A stretch of 64,000 bases of DNA from Bacilli bacterium (GTDB taxonomy: Bacteria > Bacillota_I > Bacilli_A > RFN20 > CAG-826), in the NCBI GenBank assembly GCA_022641095.1, contig JALCDB010000001.1, positions 174,802-238,801 on the forward strand, read 5' to 3'. A program made the translations under genes and the position numbers. The notes beneath the pieces were generated by a model. That model was not told where the DNA came from. It made no database searches and saw only the letters and a list, made by a program, of their open reading frames with translations. How positions within the stretch are numbered: the first letter of the stretch is position 1; each line of letters starts with the position of its first letter. Positions 46,252 through 55,281 of this stretch are shown here, in pieces.

Positions 46252-46913
46252 AGGTCGGCGTCACCAAAGAGAAAATCGGCGACTTCTTCACGAGTTACGG
46301 CTGGGTCGAACTGCTACTTGCCATCGTGAGCGTGGTGGCCTGGTACTGGCCCATAACCGCCATCGACCAGATCCGGAGCGACGAACGGATAAATTTCTTC
46401 ATCGAATGCTATGGTTTCAAAGACGAGAAATTCCAAAGCCAATTGCAGGATGATTTGGCCGATAATGGGGTTGAGGAGGTCAATGTCTATTCTTATTCCC
46501 CAAGCGATTCCCTCATCAACAGCTATTACGAGGCCTTCGGAACGAAAAGCGACTTCCTTTTTCTCTTATCAAGCGACCTCGACACGATGTTCGAGAAACC
46601 CAGCGCCGCCCTTCTTAGGGAATTCCTCGTGTGGGGGGATGCGCTGAAAAAAGAGGTTATGCCAAATTTCTCCGCAGCCTCGTTCTACGAGGTCGAAGGG
46701 GTTCCTTACGCCCTCAAGGTTTATGATCCCGACAATGCTTCCTATAGCCAAAGGATCGAGGATTTCGCCGTTTTCCATACCGATGAAAAGAGCGAGGCCG
46801 TCTACCTCCTCCTCAACGCGACGACCCCTAATTACGGTTCCTACGTCGACGGATCGGCGACCTCCAACGCCGTAGCGGCCTTATCTATGCTCATCGAAAG
46901 GTATTATTTATGA
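46248..46913 (+). CDS. Hypothetical membrane-anchored extracytoplasmic protein
   Basis: One N-terminal TM (WVELLLAIVSVVAWYWPITAI) and a 190-aa soluble domain; overlaps neighbours by 4 bp. Confidence 0.75.
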   Translation: MKVGVTKEKIGDFFTSYGWVELLLAIVSVVAWYWPITAIDQIRSDERINFFIECYGFKDEKFQSQLQDDLADNGVEEVNVYSYSPSDSLINSYYEAFGTKSDFLFLLSSDLDTMFEKPSAALLREFLVWGDALKKEVMPNFSAASFYEVEGVPYALKVYDPDNASYSQRIEDFAVFHTDEKSEAVYLLLNATTPNYGSYVDGSATSNAVAALSMLIERYYL

Positions 46914-47728
46914 GAGAACGCAAACGAAAAGTCGAAAAAACCGAGGAGGCCAATCTGCCCAGCACCCGCTGGCAACTGCTCAAAGACACGCTCCGCTGGC
47001 GGTTTTGGTCCCTCGTCGTCATCAGCCTCATGGCCATCGTTTTTTACGTTCCCTCTTTCGCTTGGATGAGTTTCGCCAGTATGTCCGGCCTCCTAGAACC
47101 CGACAACTTCTACTCGATTTTGCTCACCCACGCGGTGAATGCCGTTTTCTTGGGCGTATTCGGCCTTGGGCAAGCCGGCCTTTTCTATTTCCTGAAGCGG
47201 CTCGCGTGGGGGGAAGGGGCCAGTATCCCATCCGATTTCTTTGAGGGCATCAAGAGGAATTGGAAGGCCTTTTCCCTTCTTTTCTTCGTCATGGGGCTCC
47301 TTTACGCAATCTTGGAACTTGACCTCGCCTCCATCGGCAATTCCGGCTGGAATTCCATCGCCATCGGGGCCGCGACCGGGGCAAGTTATGCCGTTTTCTT
47401 CCTTTTTGTGGCCGCCATCCTCATAACTCTCGTCGAAAGCGTCATCTACAGCTCGCCCCTCTTCTCCCTCTTCGTCAACGCGTGGCGGTTCCTTATCGGG
47501 GCTTTCCTCACGAACGTCCCCGTCTTCTTGGCCTATTTGCTGCCCCTCATCCTTTACGAGTTCATCCCCAGCTACATCGCCCAGTGGGTCGCCATTCTCT
47601 TCGAGGGGGTCTTCTATCTCGGTTTCAGCGGCTTCTTCCTCACCATCTATTGCCACTCCCTCTTCGACAAAACCATCAACAAACGCCAATTCCCGGAAAT
47701 CGCCCGCAAGGGGCTCCGCAAAGAATGA
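46910..47728 (+). CDS. Polytopic membrane protein, possibly DUF624/YesL-like
   Basis: RWQLLKDTLRWRFWSLVVISLMAIVFYVPSF, about 5-6 TM, located between glycan genes. Confidence 0.65.
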   Translation: MRERKRKVEKTEEANLPSTRWQLLKDTLRWRFWSLVVISLMAIVFYVPSFAWMSFASMSGLLEPDNFYSILLTHAVNAVFLGVFGLGQAGLFYFLKRLAWGEGASIPSDFFEGIKRNWKAFSLLFFVMGLLYAILELDLASIGNSGWNSIAIGAATGASYAVFFLFVAAILITLVESVIYSSPLFSLFVNAWRFLIGAFLTNVPVFLAYLLPLILYEFIPSYIAQWVAILFEGVFYLGFSGFFLTIYCHSLFDKTINKRQFPEIARKGLRKE

Positions 47729-49041
47729 GATACGAGCTTTGCCTCAGCCAAATCGGCGGCCCATATTGGGAGAAAAAGAGCTTTTCCGAAGGCGGGGGCG
47801 AGCCGGTTTCCCTCGATCCGTCGAAACCTCGGCAAACCATCATCGGCTTCGGGGGCGCCTTCACGGAAGCCGCCGCCCATGTCTACGCATCGATGAGCCC
47901 CGCGCTGAAGAGGCGGACGATCGCCCTTTGCTTTGGGGAAGACGGGCTCCGTTACAACCTCGGGAGGACGACGATCGGCTCCTGCGACTTCTCGCTTTCC
48001 CAATACGATTACGCGAGGAAAGACGATCTTTCGGACTTCTCCTTACGCCACGACGAAAAGGAAATCATCCCCTTTCTTAAGGATGCCGAAAAGGCAAGGC
48101 CGTTGCGCTTATTGGCTTCTTCATGGTCGCCTCCCGCCGAATGGAAAACGAGCGGAAGCAAGCTTCAGGGCGGGCGCTTGAAAAAGAATCGCTACGGCAT
48201 CTACGCCGCTTACCTCGCCAAATACGTCGAAGGCATGACGAAAATCGGACTGCCAATCGAATTCATCACCCCCCAAAACGAGCCGTTGGCCACCCAAACG
48301 TGGGAAAGCTGCCTCTATGGACCCGCGGAGGAGGCCCGACTGGCACTCGAACTGAAAAAGCGGATGCCAGACATCAAGATCCTGGCCTATGACCACAATC
48401 GGGACAAACTATGGGACCGGGAAAGGGATATCTTCCGCCAACGCGAGGTCAAGGAGGCCGTCTACGGAATGGCCTATCATTGGTATTTCCCCGAGGGCCA
48501 CGAGGAAATCGCCAAATGCCTGGCCTCTTTCCCCGACAAGCCCCTCATCCAAACCGAAAGCTGCGTCGAGTTGCTGAATCTTAATCGCGAGGACCCCACC
48601 GCCGCGATCGGGAACCCAAAAGGCATGAGACGCTATGCCAAAGACCGTCTTGAGGATCTTCGAAACGGATCGTCCGGCTTCATCGACTGGAACCTCCTGC
48701 TCGACCTGAAGGGCGGGCCCAATCACGCCGGCAATTACTGTGAGGCGCCCCTTATGAGCGACGGGAAGCGCCTTATCGTGAACCCCTCCTACTACGCGAT
48801 CAAGCACCTTTCGCGTTTCATCGATCCGAATTCCCGACTCATCCCATCGGGTTTCCCCGTGGGAGTCCTTGGGGCGGCTTTCCTGAACCCCGATGGCGGC
48901 CTTTCCCTCGTGATGCTTAACGAAGGAGCGGGGAAAGCGATTTCTTTATTCATTGAAAACCACCAGTGTTCATGCTATTTTAATAAAAACTCCATCTGTT
49001 CAATACGCATATGGCAAACCTTGAAGCAAACTAAAAAATGA
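47725..49041 (+). CDS. GH30-family glycosidase (cytosolic)
   Basis: IIGFGGAFTEAAAHVY, LRYNLGRTTIGSCDFS, SWSPPAEWKT, FITPQNEPLATQTWESC (acid/base), KPLIQTESCVE (nucleophile). No signal peptide. Confidence 0.9.
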   Translation: MRYELCLSQIGGPYWEKKSFSEGGGEPVSLDPSKPRQTIIGFGGAFTEAAAHVYASMSPALKRRTIALCFGEDGLRYNLGRTTIGSCDFSLSQYDYARKDDLSDFSLRHDEKEIIPFLKDAEKARPLRLLASSWSPPAEWKTSGSKLQGGRLKKNRYGIYAAYLAKYVEGMTKIGLPIEFITPQNEPLATQTWESCLYGPAEEARLALELKKRMPDIKILAYDHNRDKLWDRERDIFRQREVKEAVYGMAYHWYFPEGHEEIAKCLASFPDKPLIQTESCVELLNLNREDPTAAIGNPKGMRRYAKDRLEDLRNGSSGFIDWNLLLDLKGGPNHAGNYCEAPLMSDGKRLIVNPSYYAIKHLSRFIDPNSRLIPSGFPVGVLGAAFLNPDGGLSLVMLNEGAGKAISLFIENHQCSCYFNKNSICSIRIWQTLKQTKK

Positions 49042-50051
49042 TCACCATTTACGACATCGCCAAAAAAGCCGGCGTCTCGCCTAGCACCGTCAGCAAAGTG
49101 ATCAACGATTACAAAGCCATCCCTGAGGAAACGAAGGAGAAAGTCCATCGCATCATGGATGAGATGAATTATATCCCCAACACCGGCGCCAAATCGTTAA
49201 GCAGCCACAAGAGCTACAACGTTGGAATCCTGGCGTATTTCGGTATGAAAATCTCGCCCTTCAAGCATACGCTTTTCACTGACATTCTCGATTCTTTCCA
49301 AACCGAAATGAATAATCAGAATTATGATCTCATTTTTATCTCCCATAACGTAGCGGGCCAAAACGGCTCTTTCTACAAAAACTGCATGTCCCGCGACGTC
49401 GCTGGGGTTCTGCTCTTCGGCGACATCAATAACAAAGAAATGAAAGAAGTTGTCCTAAGTTCCATCCCAAAGGTTTGCTTCGACTACGTTGGTGGGGAAA
49501 TGACGAGCGTCCAGAGCGACAACTACGCCAAAATGAAGGAACTCACAAAGTGTCTCATCGACCTTGGCCACCGCAACATATTTTTCGTCCATGGCGAACC
49601 GACCGGCGTCACTTCCGAACGCATCTCCGGATTCAAGAGCGCCCTTAAGGAAGCCGGCATCCCCCTGAATGATGCGATGCTTCAGGAGAGCATGTACCTC
49701 GACAAGCAACACATTCGCTCCCTCACGACCGACATCTTGCGTCAGCCAAGCAATGTCCCGACGGCCATCATGTACCCGGATGACTATTCGGCCATCCAAG
49801 GCATCGCCGCCATCCGCGAAGAAGGCCTTCGCTGCCCCAACGACATCTCGGTTACCGGATTCGACGGCATTTTCTCAGGCCAAGTTACAAGCCCCCGTCT
49901 AACCACGGTGAAACAAAATACCGAAGAAATAGGGCGAGCGCTCGCCAAATCGCTCATCGAGTGCATCGAAAGAAAGAGGACCGAGCCCCATTCGATCGAA
50001 ATCAAAGGGACCATCCTCGTCGGAGAAAGCACCGGGCCCGCCCGGAAGTAA
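49038..50051 (+). CDS. LacI-family transcriptional regulator
   Basis: MITIYDIAKKAGVSPSTVSKVINDYKAIPEETKEKVHRIMDEMNYIPN plus periplasmic-binding-like sensor domain. Confidence 0.94.
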   Translation: MITIYDIAKKAGVSPSTVSKVINDYKAIPEETKEKVHRIMDEMNYIPNTGAKSLSSHKSYNVGILAYFGMKISPFKHTLFTDILDSFQTEMNNQNYDLIFISHNVAGQNGSFYKNCMSRDVAGVLLFGDINNKEMKEVVLSSIPKVCFDYVGGEMTSVQSDNYAKMKELTKCLIDLGHRNIFFVHGEPTGVTSERISGFKSALKEAGIPLNDAMLQESMYLDKQHIRSLTTDILRQPSNVPTAIMYPDDYSAIQGIAAIREEGLRCPNDISVTGFDGIFSGQVTSPRLTTVKQNTEEIGRALAKSLIECIERKRTEPHSIEIKGTILVGESTGPARK

Positions 50052-50062
50052 GAAAAGAAAAG

Positions 50063-50098
50063 AAAACCCGTTTCGTTCAACAAGACGAAGCGGGTTTT
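50063..50098. terminator. Bidirectional terminator between convergent genes
   Basis: AAAACCCGTTTCGTtcaacaagACGAAGCGGGTTTT. Confidence 0.88.
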
Positions 50099-50116
50099 CG
50101 AAATACTTGGCGTTTC

Positions 50117-51619
50117 TTATGCGTGCCCTTCGTAGACAAGGGAGACGTCATCGAAACGGGCGCTGCCGCTGGAGGCGACGAGCCGAACCTCAAGGGTTTT
50201 GGCCTTTTCGGGCAGCACAACCTCGCCGGAATAGGTTTTGTAAGCATCGATGGAATCGATGGCGATCATGGTCGCGGGGGCCACGTCAAGCCCCAAACGG
50301 CTGAGATAATGGATCTCAAGGGCCCCGGCGCCGGACCCGACGTTCTTCCCGGCGAACGAATAGCGGTATTTGTAGCCTTCGTAGGCGCTGCCGATGTTCT
50401 GGGCGAAAATCATCGGCGCGCCCGAGGCGGCGGTCAGCTGAAGGGCCTTCGACCCGCTCGCGGAATCGTTCACGAACTCGCCCTTCCCGTCTCCGGCGTC
50501 GCTCTTGAGCCAGCCCATGTAAGACGAGTCTTGCTTAGCGATCGCGCTCCGCTCCATGTCGCCGTTGGAAAGACGGTTGGCGTTTTTGACGTCGGAATAA
50601 TCGATCGAACCGATGCCGGCCGCCGAGGGGTCGACTTGGGTGTAGCCGGCTTTGGCTCGCGACTCTTCGTAATATTGCGTTTCGTCGAAGGCGGTGTACT
50701 TGATGGATTTGACGAGCATGAAATCCTCGTCAAAGGCCGCCATGTTGGTCCAATTGGGGAACCACAGCCCAATCCATAGCGGCATGTCGATGTCGGTGAC
50801 GACGCCACCGCTCACCGAGGCGATGCAGACACCGTCGATGAACCAATCGACTTTGCCTCTGCCGGTGCCGTTGTAATTGGTGTACCAATCGAAGGTGTAC
50901 TTATGGAAACGGCCGTCGTTCAGATAACAAAGCGATGAAGTGTCCACGTTGACGGTCTGTTTGTTGGTCTTTTTGGTCCAACTCGTGCACCATTCGTGGG
51001 AGAAGGTGTCTTTTTCCGCCTCCCCGCCGATTTCGATGTCGATCTCGTTTTGGGAAGTGTTCTCGTTGCCGGTATCGCATAGGTATGTCCACATAGCCGA
51101 AACGCCGCCATAGCGCGGCATCGCCGCCATGTCGATTTCGTAACGGCCCGGCGCCAAATGGTTCTTACTGATCAGGCATCCGCCCTCGGGCAGGATATTG
51201 CCATTCGCATCGACCTTGCTGTCGGAGGATGAGCTATACATGCCGCGGCCTTTGATGCCGAGATAGGTTTCATCGCCATCCTTAACGTAAAAGAGGTTAC
51301 GCGCCTGAACTCCGTTATGGGGATAAGAAGCCTCGTCATTCTGCCACACGCCGGATAGGGCGTTCCAATAGTCGTCGTTAAGGGTCCCGCCGCTTAGTTC
51401 CTCATCGATATTAAGGTCACATCCCGCGTCGAAGCCAACGCGGGTGTTTACGTGATCGTAATAGGCCGTCCCATTGAACGGGGTATCGTCAAGATCAGGC
51501 TCAAGTCCGCTTGAGGAAAAGGCGGAAGAACTCAAACTTGAGGCTTTGCCACAGGCGGCCAAAGGCAAAAACGCGAGGGCGGAGATAAGAAGGGCGAAAG
51601 GCTTTTTGTTTGGTTTCAT
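50117..51619 (-). CDS. GH16-family glucanase lipoprotein with C-terminal CBM-like domain
   Basis: Lipobox FLPLAACGK; SQNEIDIEIGGE (ExDxE catalytic motif), Trp-rich GH16 body, C-terminal beta-sandwich. Confidence 0.85.
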   Translation of the reverse strand: MKPNKKPFALLISALAFLPLAACGKASSLSSSAFSSSGLEPDLDDTPFNGTAYYDHVNTRVGFDAGCDLNIDEELSGGTLNDDYWNALSGVWQNDEASYPHNGVQARNLFYVKDGDETYLGIKGRGMYSSSSDSKVDANGNILPEGGCLISKNHLAPGRYEIDMAAMPRYGGVSAMWTYLCDTGNENTSQNEIDIEIGGEAEKDTFSHEWCTSWTKKTNKQTVNVDTSSLCYLNDGRFHKYTFDWYTNYNGTGRGKVDWFIDGVCIASVSGGVVTDIDMPLWIGLWFPNWTNMAAFDEDFMLVKSIKYTAFDETQYYEESRAKAGYTQVDPSAAGIGSIDYSDVKNANRLSNGDMERSAIAKQDSSYMGWLKSDAGDGKGEFVNDSASGSKALQLTAASGAPMIFAQNIGSAYEGYKYRYSFAGKNVGSGAGALEIHYLSRLGLDVAPATMIAIDSIDAYKTYSGEVVLPEKAKTLEVRLVASSGSARFDDVSLVYEGHA

Positions 51620-51630
51620 GTTTATTTCGG

Positions 51631-51772
51631 GAAATCGGTTTCTCTAATCAAAATATAACTTGTATTCGATTCTTTTACAACACGTGATTTGAAAAAGTGA
51701 AAGCGCTTCCTGAATTTCGTTGACGGGAAGATGTCCCATCCATATAATGAGGTCGGTTAGGAAATCGATTTC
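51631..51772. promoter_or_regulatory. Divergent regulated promoter pair with two class A operators and a central cre-like box
   Basis: Minus: TTGTAA(51680-51675)-N17-TATATT(51657-51652), then operator GAAATCGGTTTC (51631-51642). Plus: TTGACG(51720-51725)-N17-TATAAT(51743-51748), then TAGGAAATCGATTTCTTA around 51758-51775. TGAAAGCGCTTCC at 51698-51710 lies between. Confidence 0.85.
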
Positions 51773-51797
51773 TTAAACCCGTAAGGAGAAAAACAAA

Positions 51798-53273
51798 ATG
51801 AATAAAAAACATGGATTGTCCGTCTTAATCATGGGATTGGCCCTAACGGCTTCTTTGGCCGCTTGCGGCTATACGGGAGGGACGGCGAATTCCGGAGCTG
51901 GACGCAGTTCCAACGGCGGACAGAACGACGAATTGTGGATCTGCGTTTACGATGGCGGGTACGGAACCCAATGGTTGAAGGACGTCGGCGCGGACTTTAC
52001 CGCCGCGACTGGCATCAAGGTCCACTACGATGCCGACACCTCTCTCCTCGACCGCATCGAAAGCGCTCTTCGGGACGGGGGCGATTACGATCTTTATATG
52101 TCGCACGGCCTCAACTGGCAAACCTACGCCGCCAACGGCTGGCTTGCCTCGCTTGACGACGTTTATTCAAGCCCGGTTGAGGGTTTCAGCGGCACTTTTG
52201 CCGACCGCGTGATCAATGGGGCCAGCGAATTCAGCAAAACGGTCGGAAAAGACAACGCGGAGCACTATTACAAAGTCTGCTATACCCAAGGGGCCGGCGG
52301 TTTCGTCTATAACATGAATATGTTCAAGAAAAACAGTTGGAGCATCCCAAAGACTTATGCCGATTTGGTCACTCTTTGCAACACAATAAATGCCGCTGGA
52401 CTTAAAAATAGCCTCAACAAACCCGTTAGGCCTTTCGCTTGGAGTGGAAGCGACCGCGAGTATTATTGGGACTACCCGCTATTCGAATGGTGGGCTCAGT
52501 TGGCCGGCATCGACAAAGTCGAAACCGTCCATAAGTACCTCGGTCCGACCGGTCTGTACTCCGATGGTTACGAAATGTATAACCCCAACACCTATTATAA
52601 GGAGTTCATGCAAGCTTACGACATGTGGTACGGCCTCATCGGAAACAATAGCGGCAATTACTGCACGAACGACTATTCGGCGACCCTAAGCACCGCCAAA
52701 GCCGAATTCATCACCGGACAAGCCGCGATGATGCCTTATGCCCAATGGGCCAAATACGAACTTGAGGAACTCAATGACGGACCGCTCGACTTCAACATCG
52801 CCATGATGCCGACTCCAAAGGCCACCGCCTCCTCGATTGACGTCAACTACCGCGTCGGCTTCGGTGATTCCATGATCGTCCCTTCCAACGCCGTCAACGT
52901 GAGCGCCGCCAAGAAATTCATCAACTTCATGGCCACCAAACAAGCCTGCAAGACCTTCGTCAAGGATAGCCGCGGCGCATTCCTCGCCTTCAACTATAGC
53001 GACATCGACATGAGCGACATCGAAAAAGACGATCCTTATATCAAGAGCGTTCATGCGAAAGTGAATTTCACCGGCATCAGCGACGCTTCGACGAACCCCA
53101 TCACCTACCGCAACATCAATTGCGTCATGCCGTGGGTCCTTAACAAGTACTACTACAAGAGTTGCTGCAGCGATCCCTCGAACTACACCGCTTCCAAAGT
53201 CGGCGCCTCGGTTTACGCGAGCGCCAAGGAAAACTGGGCCACCTGGCTCCGCAACGCCTCTCTTAGCGACTAA
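51798..53273 (+). CDS. Carbohydrate ABC transporter substrate-binding lipoprotein
   Basis: Lipobox LAACGYT; GTQWLKDVGADFTAATGIKVHYD, ITGQAAMMPYAQWAKYE (family 1 SBP). Confidence 0.92.
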   Translation: MNKKHGLSVLIMGLALTASLAACGYTGGTANSGAGRSSNGGQNDELWICVYDGGYGTQWLKDVGADFTAATGIKVHYDADTSLLDRIESALRDGGDYDLYMSHGLNWQTYAANGWLASLDDVYSSPVEGFSGTFADRVINGASEFSKTVGKDNAEHYYKVCYTQGAGGFVYNMNMFKKNSWSIPKTYADLVTLCNTINAAGLKNSLNKPVRPFAWSGSDREYYWDYPLFEWWAQLAGIDKVETVHKYLGPTGLYSDGYEMYNPNTYYKEFMQAYDMWYGLIGNNSGNYCTNDYSATLSTAKAEFITGQAAMMPYAQWAKYELEELNDGPLDFNIAMMPTPKATASSIDVNYRVGFGDSMIVPSNAVNVSAAKKFINFMATKQACKTFVKDSRGAFLAFNYSDIDMSDIEKDDPYIKSVHAKVNFTGISDASTNPITYRNINCVMPWVLNKYYYKSCCSDPSNYTASKVGASVYASAKENWATWLRNASLSD

Positions 53274-53282
53274 GGTGCCTTT

Positions 53283-54302
53283 ATGACCAAACTCGCGGCG
53301 CCGGTAATCGAAGCAAAAGCGGCCCCCGCTCCCAAAAAACGGAAGGCCCATAAGGGGAACTGGAAGACATATCTCTTCGTTTTCCTCATGCTTCTTTACC
53401 CCCTCGCGCAGTTCTGCCTCATGTGGTTCGGGGTCAACATCAATTCGATTTTCCTGACCTTCAAGTCCATTGATCCGGCCACGAACGTCCTCACGTGGAA
53501 CCTTTCGATCCCCTATCTTTGGGAGCAGGAGGGCGATGCGTTCGGGGTGTTCTTCTATAATTACAAGACCCTGTTCCTCAGCCTCACGACGAAAACGGTG
53601 AGCGACATGTTCCTAGCCTCTTTCGCCTATTTGGTCATCTCTTGCTTCGTCACCCTCCCGATCGCCCTCTTCATGAGCTATTTCATCTTCAAAAAGATCA
53701 TCGGAGCCTCCTTTTACAAGACCATCTTCTTTATTCCGTCGATTTTCCCACTCTTCATTCTTTGCCTCGTGTTCTCGCTCTCTTTGTCCTCAAGCGGAGG
53801 CATCATCCCGGGGATACTCAGCAAAATGGGGCTCGATTACGGCGATTTCTTCAACAACATCTTCCTAGGCGAGAACGTCGGTGACAGCGCTTCGTGGGCC
53901 GTGTGGGTCTTCTTCCTTTGGAGCGGGCTCGGTTACGACATCATCCTTTTGACGGCTGGAATGAGCCGCATCCCACGGGACATTTTGGAGAGTTGCCGCA
54001 TGGATGGCGTGAGCCCGATGAAAGAGTTTTTCCGTATTATCGTCCCTCTGACCTGGCCCACCATCACCACCCTTTTTATCTTCGGCATGATGGCCATCTT
54101 CAGCACCACCTTCCAACCTTTCTTCCTCACCAGCGGCCGCTACGCGACCATGACGATCGGCTTGCAGATATACCAATCGAGCCAAGGGACGGCCTTGCAA
54201 ACGCCGGCCACCTTAGGCCTCTTCTGCTCGTTGGTGGCCGCTCCGGTCATCATCGCGACGCGCAACGGGCTCAACCGGTGCTTCAAGAACGTGGGGTTTT
54301 GA
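53283..54302 (+). CDS. Carbohydrate ABC transporter permease (MalF-like)
   Basis: YDIILLTAGMSRIPRDILESCRMDGVSPMKEFFRIIVPLTWPTI (EAA loop). Confidence 0.93.
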   Translation: MTKLAAPVIEAKAAPAPKKRKAHKGNWKTYLFVFLMLLYPLAQFCLMWFGVNINSIFLTFKSIDPATNVLTWNLSIPYLWEQEGDAFGVFFYNYKTLFLSLTTKTVSDMFLASFAYLVISCFVTLPIALFMSYFIFKKIIGASFYKTIFFIPSIFPLFILCLVFSLSLSSSGGIIPGILSKMGLDYGDFFNNIFLGENVGDSASWAVWVFFLWSGLGYDIILLTAGMSRIPRDILESCRMDGVSPMKEFFRIIVPLTWPTITTLFIFGMMAIFSTTFQPFFLTSGRYATMTIGLQIYQSSQGTALQTPATLGLFCSLVAAPVIIATRNGLNRCFKNVGF

Positions 54303-54305
54303 TTT

Positions 54306-55253
54306 ATGGGTCCAACCACTTGGCTTAAAAAGAAATTCCGCGCTCGGCGCGAGGAGTCGCGTCAAACTTCCTACGAGAGGAAGCACGACATCCTTTATAA
54401 GCGCAAAGGGGGCGAAAAAGTCCTCTTTCTCATTATGGGGATTATCTTCGTCACCTTCGCCATCACCTTCATTTTCCCCTTCCTTTGGATCCTCATGAAT
54501 TCCTTCAAGGGCAAACTCGAGTTCGCCATGGATTTCATGGGTTGGCCGGTGGCATGGAATTGGAGCAATTTCGCCAAAGCCGTCACGTTCCAGAGCGCCG
54601 AGACGCATAACTACACCGTCTTCCAGATGATGGGCATGAGCCTGCTCGTCGCCGGCGGGGGAACCCTCGCCACGGTCATCACTTCCAGCTGCGCGGCCTA
54701 CGTGGTCGCCAAATACAAGTTCCCCGGGCGCGGCCTCATCTTCAGCGTCGTCATCTTCTCGATGATCATCCCGATCGTCGGTTCCTTGCCTTCTCAGATC
54801 CAACTTATGCGGGCGATGGGCCTCGATAATACCGTCATCGGTCTGATATTCCTTTATTCAGGCGGCTTCGGCAGCAACTTCCTGCTCCTATACGGCTTCT
54901 TCAAAAACCTCAGTTGGACTTACGTCGAGGCGGCCAAAATCGATGGGGCCAGCGACTTCCGCATCTTCTTGCAGATCATCCTTCCGATGGCCAAAGGCCC
55001 AATCACCGCGGTCGGCATCCTTTCGCTCATCGGACTATGGAACGACTACTTCAACCCATCGATCTTCCTTTCCAAACAACCCACGATCGCGGTTGGGATC
55101 TATTACATGCAGAACGCGATGCTTGAGACGAAAGGCAACTACCCGATGTTCTTCGCCACCGTCATCATCACTCTGATTCCGATTTTGCTCGTCTTCCTTT
55201 GCTTCAGCAAAACCATCATGGAGAACACCTCCGTCGGTGGTTTAAAAGGATAA
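54306..55253 (+). CDS. Carbohydrate ABC transporter permease (MalG-like)
   Basis: FFKNLSWTYVEAAKIDGASDFRIFLQIILPMAKGPI (EAA loop), C-term KTIMENTSVGGLKG. Confidence 0.93.
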   Translation: MGPTTWLKKKFRARREESRQTSYERKHDILYKRKGGEKVLFLIMGIIFVTFAITFIFPFLWILMNSFKGKLEFAMDFMGWPVAWNWSNFAKAVTFQSAETHNYTVFQMMGMSLLVAGGGTLATVITSSCAAYVVAKYKFPGRGLIFSVVIFSMIIPIVGSLPSQIQLMRAMGLDNTVIGLIFLYSGGFGSNFLLLYGFFKNLSWTYVEAAKIDGASDFRIFLQIILPMAKGPITAVGILSLIGLWNDYFNPSIFLSKQPTIAVGIYYMQNAMLETKGNYPMFFATVIITLIPILLVFLCFSKTIMENTSVGGLKG

Positions 55254-55281
55254 TAACTATTTTCACGAAAGGAGAAAAACA

